DNA of 64,000 nucleotides, from positions 1-64,000 of the forward strand of contig JAZSFK010000008.1 in the NCBI GenBank assembly GCA_045532175.1. Direction: 5' to 3'. Positions 26,307 to 34,587 of this stretch are shown one piece after another. How positions within the stretch are numbered: position 1 is the stretch's first letter; each line of letters starts with the position of its first letter. The stretch comes from Fimenecus sp045532175. Lineage in GTDB: Bacteria; Bacillota; Clostridia; Oscillospirales; Acutalibacteraceae. The position numbers were made by a program, and so were the translations under genes. The notes under the pieces are model-generated. The model saw only the letters and a program-made list of their open reading frames with translations. It made no database searches and was not told the origin of the DNA.

Positions 26307-27593
26307 TTACAATACTGATTTTATAACAGTATCAAATGTACTTAAGATTTTTTCTTCGCTATGGTTTTCAATTCCGGATTTACATGACTTTTCTGCATAA
26401 TGAATAAGTAAATCAGGATTATCAACAACCATTTTGAGCTTTTCTTTGATTTCTTTATCATCAGAAGCAGTTATAGCTGCTTCTTTTTTCATAAAATACT
26501 GCATCGGTGCAGTTTCTTTACACCCAACCGCAAATATACACTTACCGCTTGAAAGGTAGTCTGTAATCTTTGTTGAAAATGACAGCCTTGCTATTTTTGC
26601 ATCCTTACCGTCTATATCCTCAACAAAAAGCAACATATCAGATTTGCGTTGTATTTCAAGTACCTCCTCCTGTGGTACAGGGTCATGGAGCTGGCAATAA
26701 CCGCAATTCAGAATATTTTTTATGTCATCGTTCAAGGCAGTTCTTGTATAAATATCAAATTTAATTTTTAAGTTATCTTTATTTACTTCTTCAGCTGCCT
26801 TTACAATTCTTGCAAGTGTTTTATCTCGACCAATCATAAGGTTTCCCGTGTAAACCGCATTGATTGGATAATGAATATCACTGTAATCTACCTTTGGTTC
26901 AACAGACAATGGCTTTGTGAGTACAACACTATCAATTCCGAAAAAAGCATCCGCTTCTTCCTTTGTCATATCGGAAATTGCAAAAAATCTACTTGTCTTT
27001 TTAGCAAGTCGCTTTAATGACCTTCGTTGAAAGAATCTGTATATTTTATGTCCGAATTCACCTGACTGCTTATATGTGAAGTTATCGTCCCAAATATATC
27101 CGACTGCTTTAGCTCCTGTTCTTTTAAGTACATACTCAATAATTCTGTTAAGGTGTATATAGCTTTCCATTGAATGCAAAATCACTTGAGGCTGATAGCT
27201 GTCAAGAAATGCATCAAGCTCGGCAGTTTTCCATTTACCGAATTTCCAGACAAGCTCCCTTGCCATCAAAAGAGAGTATCTGCGTTTTTTTTGCATTTTT
27301 TGATAACGTTCATTATGCTCTATAAGGTCTTTTGTATTCTCTTGTAAAAGCTGAGGTGCAACTTCTCTGCCGGTTTTTATCTCTCGGTTAAAAACGCTCT
27401 TCATAACCTTATTTTCTGAAATGGAGAAATATCTTGAACCTATATTGTTATCAGGAATTTCATCACGTATATAGAGATGTGCAATATTTTCGCTTTCATA
27501 ATTCTTCAATAAGGTTGTCCACGTATTGGAACCTACCTTACTGTTCCACGATGCGACACTTATAACCAATATACGAGGTTGTTTATCTATCAT
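26307..27593 (-). CDS. Glycosyltransferase, GT4/GT-B-like
   Basis: Protein of 428 residues with a weak but recognisable GT-B layout: RILVISVASWNSKVGSNTW at the N-terminus, GAKAVGYIWDDNFTYKQSGE in the middle, NAVYTGNLMIGRDKTLARIV (start of the nucleotide-binding half), HDPVPQEEVLEIQRKSDMLL and STKITDYLSSGKCIFAVG (the acidic E-x7-E site is degenerate, with KITDYLSSGK in its place as in several capsule transferases). No membrane segment. It lies 15 bases upstream of the next transferase gene. Start: an ATG at 27593; a GTG at 27602 is possible and neither has a clear SD. Donor and acceptor unknown. Confidence 0.72.
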   Translation of the reverse strand: MIDKQPRILVISVASWNSKVGSNTWTTLLKNYESENIAHLYIRDEIPDNNIGSRYFSISENKVMKSVFNREIKTGREVAPQLLQENTKDLIEHNERYQKMQKKRRYSLLMARELVWKFGKWKTAELDAFLDSYQPQVILHSMESYIHLNRIIEYVLKRTGAKAVGYIWDDNFTYKQSGEFGHKIYRFFQRRSLKRLAKKTSRFFAISDMTKEEADAFFGIDSVVLTKPLSVEPKVDYSDIHYPINAVYTGNLMIGRDKTLARIVKAAEEVNKDNLKIKFDIYTRTALNDDIKNILNCGYCQLHDPVPQEEVLEIQRKSDMLLFVEDIDGKDAKIARLSFSTKITDYLSSGKCIFAVGCKETAPMQYFMKKEAAITASDDKEIKEKLKMVVDNPDLLIHYAEKSCKSGIENHSEEKILSTFDTVIKSVL

Positions 27594-27653
27594 ACTTATC
27601 ACTTTTATTATTTCATTATTTTGTATTCTAAAACAATTACCGTTTGAGACTAT

Positions 27654-28712
27654 TTATATCATCTTTTTCAGGAATTTAACCCTGTCACTTAACAGAATGA
27701 ATACTATAGAGAAAACTATTGTTATTAAAATTACCGCAACAAGACCAACATAACTGTTGGCATAAAGAGTTGAGAACACATTCGGGAACAATGCCGGCAA
27801 CATAGTCAAAAACAATCTTTGGCTTACAAACATCAGCAAACTTAGCTTCCTGCACCAAATCCAAAGTTTATTTTCTTTTAATTCAATCTGCATAACCGCC
27901 ATTATAAAAAAGTAAACAAATATCGGTAAGGAAATCAAAATATCCATCCCGGACACACCAAACTTGACCTTCAATAAGAATGCTTCAATTACAACCATTA
28001 CAAGGGATATTCCCGCCAAAACAGCATATTTAACGAAGCCTCTTAACGACGATTTAATATCCTTTGTTGCAACCATATATCCCATAAAGATGAAAGGTGT
28101 GCCATTAAAAATGCCGTTTCTTGATGTGAACATAAACTTATCATATACATCATAAATGGTACCAATTACGGTATCATCAACTGCAAAACGATATGTATAT
28201 CCAAACATTCCGAACAAATAAAGTACTATTACTATGGGGAGAATATATTTTTTATTCAATTTCTCAACAAGAAAATATGTTATTGCTATACCTATTGATA
28301 ACGCAGGTAAAAACCAAATCGTTGCATAACTTGACATCACAACGGATTTATACAAGTATTTTAGTAATACAACTATGCTAAATTCATTGTTTGCTATCCA
28401 TCCGCTACAAATATGTATAAAATACACGGCGGACCAGAGCGCATACATAGTCCATATTCTTTTTTCATACTGAACAAAATACTTTTTCTTGTCATCCTTA
28501 TTTTGAATTGAAGCTAATTTTCTGAAGAAAAGAAATCCGCTGCAACAAAAGAAAAATGGCACTGCAATCACGTATAACGAAAAAGCATAGTCAATTATCG
28601 CAGGGAAATTTCCCCATTCAGATGCAAAATGTGATGAAATTATCAGAATTGCACAGAAAAACTTGGCAACATCAAGTGACCAATAATTTTTTCTTGTTAT
28701 GGTCTGACTCAT
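27654..28712 (-). CDS. Membrane acyltransferase (acyltransferase_3 family), locus B
   Basis: Polytopic membrane protein of 352 residues. The N-terminus YWSLDVAKFFCAILIISSHF gives the family D-x-A-K-x-...-H pattern with the catalytic His in SSHFASEW, and AVPFFFCCSGFLFFRKL matches the SGFLF motif after helix 2. It probably O-acylates a sugar of the locus B repeat; acyl donor and position are unknown. SD GAGGAG lies seven bases before the ATG. The family is also represented at the end of locus A (1695-2786), so each locus has one. Confidence 0.85.
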   Translation of the reverse strand: MSQTITRKNYWSLDVAKFFCAILIISSHFASEWGNFPAIIDYAFSLYVIAVPFFFCCSGFLFFRKLASIQNKDDKKKYFVQYEKRIWTMYALWSAVYFIHICSGWIANNEFSIVVLLKYLYKSVVMSSYATIWFLPALSIGIAITYFLVEKLNKKYILPIVIVLYLFGMFGYTYRFAVDDTVIGTIYDVYDKFMFTSRNGIFNGTPFIFMGYMVATKDIKSSLRGFVKYAVLAGISLVMVVIEAFLLKVKFGVSGMDILISLPIFVYFFIMAVMQIELKENKLWIWCRKLSLLMFVSQRLFLTMLPALFPNVFSTLYANSYVGLVAVILITIVFSIVFILLSDRVKFLKKMI

Positions 28713-28761
28713 ACCCTAACTCCTCTTTACACTTTCCTAATAGTACAGCACATGAAAGCCG

Positions 28762-30855
28762 TCACTTTGTTTTATTTATTGCATTTACAACTGCTTCTCC
28801 ATTAAGGGTCGCAATAACATTTTTATACATATGCTCTTTAAGTCGTGTATTCACTTCCTGAGATATTGCAGAAACGCCCGGAAGCACAACTACATTTTTA
28901 AGACGGCGGAATTTATTTGTTACAGGGTTTGGTATTTTTTCAAACATATCAAGTACCGCACCACCGATTTTTTTTGTTTTAAGTGCATTATAAAAATCGC
29001 CTTCATTGAAAACGGCTTTTCTGCCGACATTTACAATAACTGCTGACTTTTTCATACAATCAAACAATTCTTTATTTATACTACCCTTTGTTTCATCATT
29101 ATCAGGTAAAGTTGAAACTATATAGTCATATTCACCCAGATTTGCCTTGAGTTCTTCACGATTACGAAGCATTTTTGAATACTGTGGTTTAATAGCACAG
29201 TATGGGTCATATCCGTCTATCTGCATATCAAATCCTGCAAGTCTGTCCGCCACTGCAGTACCGATATTTCCTGCACCCATAATAAGAACTCTTTTACCGC
29301 TTAGCTCTGTTATCTTATTATAATGACGCTGAATCTTAAAATGTCTGTTATTTGGATTGTTACGCAATTTCTTGGCCATTTGTAAAATTCCAAAAACTAC
29401 TGTTTCGGCAATAGGAGCGGAATAAACAGTACCGGCATTACAAACAGTTATTCCCTTTTCAGTAAATTTTTCAAGAGGTACACCATCAAAACCGGCACTT
29501 GTTAGCTGAAAAAGCTTAAGCGACGGCAAATTCATATCCGCACATTTGATTGCCATAGCACGGGAACCTGCAATAACAACCACTTTTTCATTGTTGTTAA
29601 AGCTGTCAAGTCCTTTGTACGAAACAGTCTTAACCTGTGTATCATCCGGGTAATCATAATTAGCAATATTCTTATCTGAAATTACAAGTCTCATAAAATC
29701 TTCATCATCTTTCAATAATCTTATAAATTCTCTCTTTTGATTTTCGAGCATTATCGGGCGGTCATATAGTTCTTTTGTTCGCTTATATGCTCCATCAGAG
29801 AGTTTTTTTGTTTTTTCTGCATCACAGAGTAAATCCACCATTGCAATTTGAAGTTCTGCCGTATTTTTCGGTTCAACAAGCATACAGGACTCGCCATCAA
29901 TCATAACCTCGGAAGCACCGGGTATTTTTGTGGTTATTACAGGCACCGCTAAAGCACCTGCCTCTTGAATTACCATACCAAAGCCTTCACGATATGTGGG
30001 GTGAACAAGCACATCCATAGCAGAATAATACTTTTTCATTTCAGCATTATCCACCTTGCCTGTCAGCACAACACTACTTGAATTGCTTGCCCAATCAATA
30101 AGCTGTTTAGGAACTCTGCAATCGTCTTCAATGGGACCAACAAGAAGTAATTTCGCACCTTCATTTGTTTCGACAATATTCTTAAAGGCAACCAATAATT
30201 CGGTACAGCCTTTTTCCGCTGAAATACGACCCGCAAAACCGAATACGAAATCCGTTTCATTTATATTATATTTTTCACGAATAGCTTTTTTCCATTCCGG
30301 CTTTTGTGAAACATCATAAGCAGATGTATCAACACCAATTGTTCCGCCATTACCTATAACCCTTGCCTTATTTGCACCATAAAGTCCGTCATTAACGGCA
30401 AACTGCATATTCATACGACTTACTGAACGGATATCAGTTGAAAGCACACATACTAATTTCTCAATGTACTTAAAAATCTTTCGTGCCACACCGGAAAAAC
30501 CAATATATCTGATTCCCCATTGCGCATAAAGTCTTTTAGGAACTCGTGCGAGAAACGACGCGATACTTGCATAACAAGCTGCATTAGGAGTTGAATACTG
30601 AACCATATCAAATTTTTCTCTTTTAAATACCTTATAAAAGTTTAACACAGATGCAAAACCTGAATAATCAATTCCTCTTGACATTGGCACAGGAATATAA
30701 TGTATATATTCAGGAAGTGATTTTGCAAACTCTTCATCATTATCGCAAATAAGTGTAACATCATATCCACACTCATTATGCAGATATTTTGCAGTTTCAA
30801 CAACGAAACTTTTAAGTGTTAATGAAATAGTAGTTATAAAACAAATCTTCTTCAT
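28762..30855 (-). CDS. Fusion protein: GT4 glycosyltransferase + D-2-hydroxyacid dehydrogenase-like domain
   Basis: 697-residue protein of two complete enzymes end to end. Residues 1-387 are a GT4 glycosyltransferase (FGFAGRISAEKGCTEL; E-x7-E in REGFGMVIQEAGALAVP) closely related to the free GT4 at 14072-15217. Residues 388-697 are a D-isomer 2-hydroxyacid dehydrogenase fold: LTSAGFDGVPLEKFTEKG, NAGTVYSAPIAETVV, NAD site VLIMGAGNIGTA (from 523), and NVGRKAVFNE with Arg612. The usual Glu and His are missing: DMFEKIPNP has Ile641 where the Glu of the family PEP motif stands, and VLPGVSA has Gly660 in place of His. Start: the ATG at 30855 with GGAG seven bases upstream. Met388 (29694) looks like an old start codon. 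Function of the second half is unknown. Confidence 0.88.
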   Translation of the reverse strand: MKKICFITTISLTLKSFVVETAKYLHNECGYDVTLICDNDEEFAKSLPEYIHYIPVPMSRGIDYSGFASVLNFYKVFKREKFDMVQYSTPNAACYASIASFLARVPKRLYAQWGIRYIGFSGVARKIFKYIEKLVCVLSTDIRSVSRMNMQFAVNDGLYGANKARVIGNGGTIGVDTSAYDVSQKPEWKKAIREKYNINETDFVFGFAGRISAEKGCTELLVAFKNIVETNEGAKLLLVGPIEDDCRVPKQLIDWASNSSSVVLTGKVDNAEMKKYYSAMDVLVHPTYREGFGMVIQEAGALAVPVITTKIPGASEVMIDGESCMLVEPKNTAELQIAMVDLLCDAEKTKKLSDGAYKRTKELYDRPIMLENQKREFIRLLKDDEDFMRLVISDKNIANYDYPDDTQVKTVSYKGLDSFNNNEKVVVIAGSRAMAIKCADMNLPSLKLFQLTSAGFDGVPLEKFTEKGITVCNAGTVYSAPIAETVVFGILQMAKKLRNNPNNRHFKIQRHYNKITELSGKRVLIMGAGNIGTAVADRLAGFDMQIDGYDPYCAIKPQYSKMLRNREELKANLGEYDYIVSTLPDNDETKGSINKELFDCMKKSAVIVNVGRKAVFNEGDFYNALKTKKIGGAVLDMFEKIPNPVTNKFRRLKNVVVLPGVSAISQEVNTRLKEHMYKNVIATLNGEAVVNAINKTK

Positions 30856-30866
30856 TATTATCTCCG

Positions 30867-31475
30867 TTATTTTACCTTTTTTGCAGGGACCCCAACATAC
30901 GTTCCCTCTTCTGTTATATCCTTTACAACAACTGTACCTGCGCCAATCATATTGTTTTCGCAAACCGATATATTATTACTTACAGTTGAACCTATCCCAA
31001 TCCAGGTGCACTTTCCAACAGTTACAGTGCCTGCAAGATGTGCACCACAAGCAATATGAACATAGTCACCGATAATATCATCGTGGTCAACAGACGCACA
31101 GGTATTTATAATTACACCCTTACCAACAACTGCACTGTTATTTACAACAGCATTAGGCATAACACATGTGCCCTCTCCTATTACCGCTGATGGTGAAATT
31201 ACCGCTGACGGATGAATCGCAGTATACCATTTTGCATTCGGCAGACCATTCATAATCTTTTCACGCACCTTGCAGTTGCCGATTGCCACAAACAATTCTG
31301 TTTCACCGTCGCAATACTTCACAGCATCTGCACTTGTGCCAATTATATTAACTTTGTTATTTGCAGTATTACTGTCATCCAAGAAACCTATAACAGTATC
31401 TCCGCAGGCTTTTGCTATGTCAGCGACAACTCTGCCGTGACCACCTGCACCGATAATAACAACTTTTTTATTCAT
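30867..31475 (-). CDS. NeuD/PglD-type sugar O- or N-acetyltransferase
   Basis: Acetyltransferase of 202 residues with the two-part NeuD/PglD build: an N-terminal Rossmann-like sugar-nucleotide domain (KKVVIIGAGGHGRVVADIAK, residues 3-22, and GFLDDS) and a C-terminal left-handed beta-helix of hexapeptide repeats (VISPSAVIGEGTCVMPNAVV, then further repeats to the end). The catalytic His of the family lies in SVDHDDIIGDYVHIACGAHL. Together with the aminotransferase and PglC-like transferase in the same operon it suggests 4-amino-sugar N-acetylation as in bacillosamine synthesis. No PglF-type dehydratase gene is present, so the exact substrate is open. The ATG at 31475 is preferred for its SD (AGAGG); an ATG at 31493 is possible. 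Confidence 0.88.
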   Translation of the reverse strand: MNKKVVIIGAGGHGRVVADIAKACGDTVIGFLDDSNTANNKVNIIGTSADAVKYCDGETELFVAIGNCKVREKIMNGLPNAKWYTAIHPSAVISPSAVIGEGTCVMPNAVVNNSAVVGKGVIINTCASVDHDDIIGDYVHIACGAHLAGTVTVGKCTWIGIGSTVSNNISVCENNMIGAGTVVVKDITEEGTYVGVPAKKVK

Positions 31476-31501
31476 ATTTAACCTCTTTCCCATTCAGAGA
31501 A

Positions 31502-31631
31502 ATCTCGTAACCGCTGATAAAATCGATGTGCAATTATCAACGAGATAGTTTTTTGTCAGAGCCGTCAAAAAACGCAGGCAATACTTTGTGTATTGGCGAG
31601 TATTTTGGGCGAGCTATGGCGAAAAAATAGC
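31502..31631. other. Structured intergenic element with four consecutive inverted repeats
   Basis: The 183-base gap between the acetyltransferase and priming-transferase genes is long for this operon and holds four inverted repeats in a row. They are ATCTCGT/ACGAGAT (31502-31508 and 31540-31546, enclosing TGATA/TATCA), TTTTTTG/CAAAAAA (31549-31555 and 31566-31572), CAATAC/GTATTG (31579-31584 and 31590-31595) and GCTAT/ATAGC (31613-31617 and 31627-31631). It looks richer in CG and GC steps than other gaps here. No open frame or good promoter is visible. It could be a dispersed repeat, an RNA element or a processing site. Confidence 0.55.
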
Positions 31632-31658
31632 CGATGAAAATTGTGCATAAGATTGCAA

Positions 31659-32279
31659 TCAGTGGTTACCCATAAACTCTTCCATAGTGGCACTTGTTTC
31701 GCTACTGATACCCTCTCGCTTGAGAACTGACATAATTGTCATAAAGAAAATCTTTACATCAAGGGCAAAGCTCATTCTCTCAACATACTCAACATCAAGG
31801 TTGAATTTTTCTTCCCAAGAAACAGTATTTCTGCCGTTAACCTGTGCCCAACCTGAAAGTCCCGGTCTCACAAGATGACGGCGATGCTGTTCTTCTGAAT
31901 ATAAAGGCAGATATCTTACAAGCAAAGGACGAGGACCGATAAAACTCATATCACCCTTTAAGATATTGATAAATTCAGGCAATTCGTCAATGCTTGTACT
32001 TCGTAAAAACTTACCAAATTTCGTAAGACGAATTTCGTCGGGCAAAAGTTCGCCGTTTTCGTCACGTTCATCAGTCATTGTTCTGAACTTACAAAGAGTG
32101 AAAATCTTTTCTTCACCTGTTTTCTTATCTATCATACCCGGTCTTTCCTGTTTAAAGAGTACGGGACTGCCCAATTTTGTTTTTACAAGAAGTGCTACTA
32201 TGAGTAAAACGGGTGAAAGAACAATAATTGCACCCAGTGCCGCACAAAAATCTAATGCTCTTTTTATGTATTTATACAT
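31659..32279 (-). CDS. Priming phosphoglycosyltransferase (PglC/WcaJ-type bacterial sugar transferase)
   Basis: Monotopic membrane enzyme of 206 residues that transfers a sugar 1-phosphate to undecaprenyl phosphate, the first step in building the repeat unit. Seen: one N-terminal hydrophobic re-entrant helix (FCAALGAIIVLSPVLLIVAL), the basic KQERPGM motif, CKFRTMTDERDENGELLPDE (containing the catalytic DE region), KFGKFLRSTSIDELPEFINI, FIGPRPLL and GLSGWAQVNGR. The short form without extra N-terminal helices matches PglC, which uses UDP-bacillosamine-like sugars. It is the only priming enzyme in the window and could serve both glycan loci. ATG with GAGGG upstream. Confidence 0.94.
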   Translation of the reverse strand: MYKYIKRALDFCAALGAIIVLSPVLLIVALLVKTKLGSPVLFKQERPGMIDKKTGEEKIFTLCKFRTMTDERDENGELLPDEIRLTKFGKFLRSTSIDELPEFINILKGDMSFIGPRPLLVRYLPLYSEEQHRRHLVRPGLSGWAQVNGRNTVSWEEKFNLDVEYVERMSFALDVKIFFMTIMSVLKREGISSETSATMEEFMGNH

Positions 32280-32285
32280 TTATAA

Positions 32286-34349
32286 TCAACCCTCAAAACA
32301 ACTTTTAATAATCTCAATTACTCTGTTCTGTTGTGCTTCGGTCATTTTAATGTCAGATGGAAGACAAAGTCCACGATTGAATATATCCATACCGATATCA
32401 GCACAACCGCCCTCGATATATGCATTTGTTCTTGCTCTGCCATTACCGTCACGGGTTACAAATCCGTTCATTCTGTAAATAGGTTGCATATGCATCGGTT
32501 TCCAGATAGGACGACCTTCAATATTCTGCTCTGCAAGTTTTTCAAGAATTTCTGTGGGGCAAGTCTTACCTTTTTCTTTAACATAAAGTGCTTCTGTTTC
32601 CGAACGAACTTGTTTGCACATTGCACTTTCATCAATAAGCATACATGAAAGCCAGAAGTTAGGCTCCATATTATTTCCATCGTATGGATTCATTGAAACC
32701 GGTAAATCTTTAAATGCTTCCTTGTATCTGTTATAAATAGCCTTTTTACGCTCAATATGCTCTTCAAGATATCCCATCTGACCACGAACAATGCCCGCAA
32801 TAACATTGCTCATACGGTAATTGTAGCCAAGTTCCTCGTGCTGATACCATGGTGCATTTTCACGACTTTGAGTTGACCACTTACGAACTTTATTCGCAGC
32901 CTCTAAGTCGTCTGTAAGGAACATACCGCCTGAACTACCGGTGATAATCTTGTTACCATTGAAACTGATTGCATTGTACTGACCGAATGTACCCGTCTGC
33001 TTATCCTTATAAGATGCACCAAAGGACTCCGCTGCATCCTCAATAAGAATTGCATTGTGTTCGTCACAAATTGCACGGATTTCGTCAAGTTTACCCGGAG
33101 TACCATAAAGATTTGCTACAACTACAACCTTAACATCCGGATAAAGTTCAAATGCTTTTTTGAGTGCCACTGCATCCATATTCCATGTTTCATATTCCGT
33201 ATCAATGAAAACAGGAACACCACCTTCATAAACAACAGGATTAACCGTTGCATCAAAGGTCATATCACTGCAGAAAACTTTATCACCGGGTTTAACACCT
33301 GCGAGTTTTACACACATATGAAGAGATGCTGTGCCGCAAGAAAGAGCAACCGCATATTTACAACCAACTTTTTCCGAAACAAGACGTTCAACTTCATTTA
33401 TATTGGCACCAACGGTTGACATCCAGTTTGTTTCATAAGCCTCTTGCATATATTTAAGTTCATCACCGTGCATTGTAGGAGTCGCAAGCCAAATTTTCTC
33501 GTTTGTCATTTTCTTTTCTTCCTTCTTCTTTCTGATTGAAGCGACAATCTGTCCGATTTTTTCTTCCACTAATTTATGATTATCAGCATACTGCTCTTGT
33601 GTATAAGCTGAAACCTCTTTTTCTTTTGCTCGAATACCCTGTACACCCTTAATGAAGATTTCCTCAATATCCTTCGGGTTTTCAACCTTGTTTGCATCGC
33701 AGAAACCACGAGACAGTATTGCCATTTGGGAACCAAGAGAATAGTGCTCTGTAATGATGTTTTCTGCAGGTAACGTACCATAGCCTACACGGGCAATTCC
33801 GCCGAATCCGAATTTGATACCCTTTTTACGAAGTTTTTCGCAAAGTGTGGGTACTGTGCCGTCTATAAGTAACTCGAACATAAAATCTTTGCCGTAAGCC
33901 AAATGCAGGTCATTAAGACCGATATGTACCTCATCTATGCCAGGAACTTCCAATATGTTGTCAATATCCTCATATGCCTCAGCAGTTTCAACAAGAATTA
34001 TTGTTTTTACTCTACCGTCAACATATCTTATAAAGTCCTCAACTTCTTTCCTTGTTTTGAAGTATGGAAGCATTATCACATCCGCACCGGCTTCGATTGT
34101 CTGATTGATTTCTTCTCGTGACCCGTCATACATATGGTTGATTCGCACCTGAAGTTCTGCGTCAGTAACAACAGGACGAAGTTTTTTAATATCTTCAATT
34201 GTATGGTGTGACTGAACCGTATCCATTCCACCTTGACGTAAATCCTTGTCGATGTACTCCATATCAACCCAAACACGGTCAACACCTGCTTTCTGAGCAA
34301 TCACCGCGACCTCAGGGTTGTTTGTAATATACATTAGCGTAAGTGACAT
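32286..34349 (-). CDS. Fusion protein: HpcH/HpaI aldolase + DegT-family aminotransferase
   Basis: 687-residue protein, first in locus B. Residues 1-255 are a HpcH/HpaI (2-keto-3-deoxy acid) aldolase fold: Arg69 in LQVRINH, ADVIMLPYF, Glu121 in ILVETAEA and Asp147 in VHIGLNDLHL. The last two are 26 apart, as in the HpaI metal site. The family D-x-E-H motif reads VDMEY, with Tyr for His. Residues 281-687 are a DegT/DnrJ/StrS aminotransferase (PglE/PseC-like): LSCGTASLHM, IEDAAESFGASY and the PLP lysine Lys467 in ISFNGNKIITGSSGG. A Lys/Glu linker (SIRKKKEEKK) joins them. Met281 (33509) has GGAAG eight bases upstream, so a free aminotransferase may also be made. Pyruvate-aldolase and sugar-aminating activity are family inferences. 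Confidence 0.9.
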   Translation of the reverse strand: MSLTLMYITNNPEVAVIAQKAGVDRVWVDMEYIDKDLRQGGMDTVQSHHTIEDIKKLRPVVTDAELQVRINHMYDGSREEINQTIEAGADVIMLPYFKTRKEVEDFIRYVDGRVKTIILVETAEAYEDIDNILEVPGIDEVHIGLNDLHLAYGKDFMFELLIDGTVPTLCEKLRKKGIKFGFGGIARVGYGTLPAENIITEHYSLGSQMAILSRGFCDANKVENPKDIEEIFIKGVQGIRAKEKEVSAYTQEQYADNHKLVEEKIGQIVASIRKKKEEKKMTNEKIWLATPTMHGDELKYMQEAYETNWMSTVGANINEVERLVSEKVGCKYAVALSCGTASLHMCVKLAGVKPGDKVFCSDMTFDATVNPVVYEGGVPVFIDTEYETWNMDAVALKKAFELYPDVKVVVVANLYGTPGKLDEIRAICDEHNAILIEDAAESFGASYKDKQTGTFGQYNAISFNGNKIITGSSGGMFLTDDLEAANKVRKWSTQSRENAPWYQHEELGYNYRMSNVIAGIVRGQMGYLEEHIERKKAIYNRYKEAFKDLPVSMNPYDGNNMEPNFWLSCMLIDESAMCKQVRSETEALYVKEKGKTCPTEILEKLAEQNIEGRPIWKPMHMQPIYRMNGFVTRDGNGRARTNAYIEGGCADIGMDIFNRGLCLPSDIKMTEAQQNRVIEIIKSCFEG

Positions 34350-34429
34350 TTTACCACCCTTTTATATATGATTAGTGCCCACAGCACACAATACAGGCAC
34401 AATAACACATTTTGAGTATGTTCTTTTGT

Positions 34430-34458
34430 ATTATACTATTTTATAATGAAAAAGTCAA
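34430..34458 (-). promoter_or_regulatory. Sigma-A promoter of glycan locus B
   Basis: Minus strand: -35 TTGACT (34458-34453), 17-base spacer and -10 TATAAT (34435-34430). The expected start is near 34423, about 75 bases before the fusion-gene ATG at 34349. It is the only strong minus-strand promoter seen upstream of the block that runs to 18951. Confidence 0.82.
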
Positions 34459-34557
34459 TGATAAACGACATTAAAACAAATATATGTTGAGAAAAAAATG
34501 CACAAAAAATTTATCAATATTCCTACTAAATTTTGTTAACAGAAGAATATGTTTTCA

Positions 34558-34587
34558 TTGACTTTATACTTTCGGTTATTATATAAT
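34558..34587 (+). promoter_or_regulatory. Sigma-A promoter of the CofE-like/guaA operon
   Basis: -35 TTGACT (34558-34563), 18-base spacer and -10 TATAAT (34582-34587). Transcription would start near 34594, leaving a leader of about 136 bases. Confidence 0.78.

Noticed and set aside
28762..34349. A complete bacillosamine (pgl) pathway
   Set aside because: PglC-, PglD- and PglE-like parts exist, but no PglF-type retaining 4,6-dehydratase or PglB ligase is present; FnlA is the inverting CapE type.
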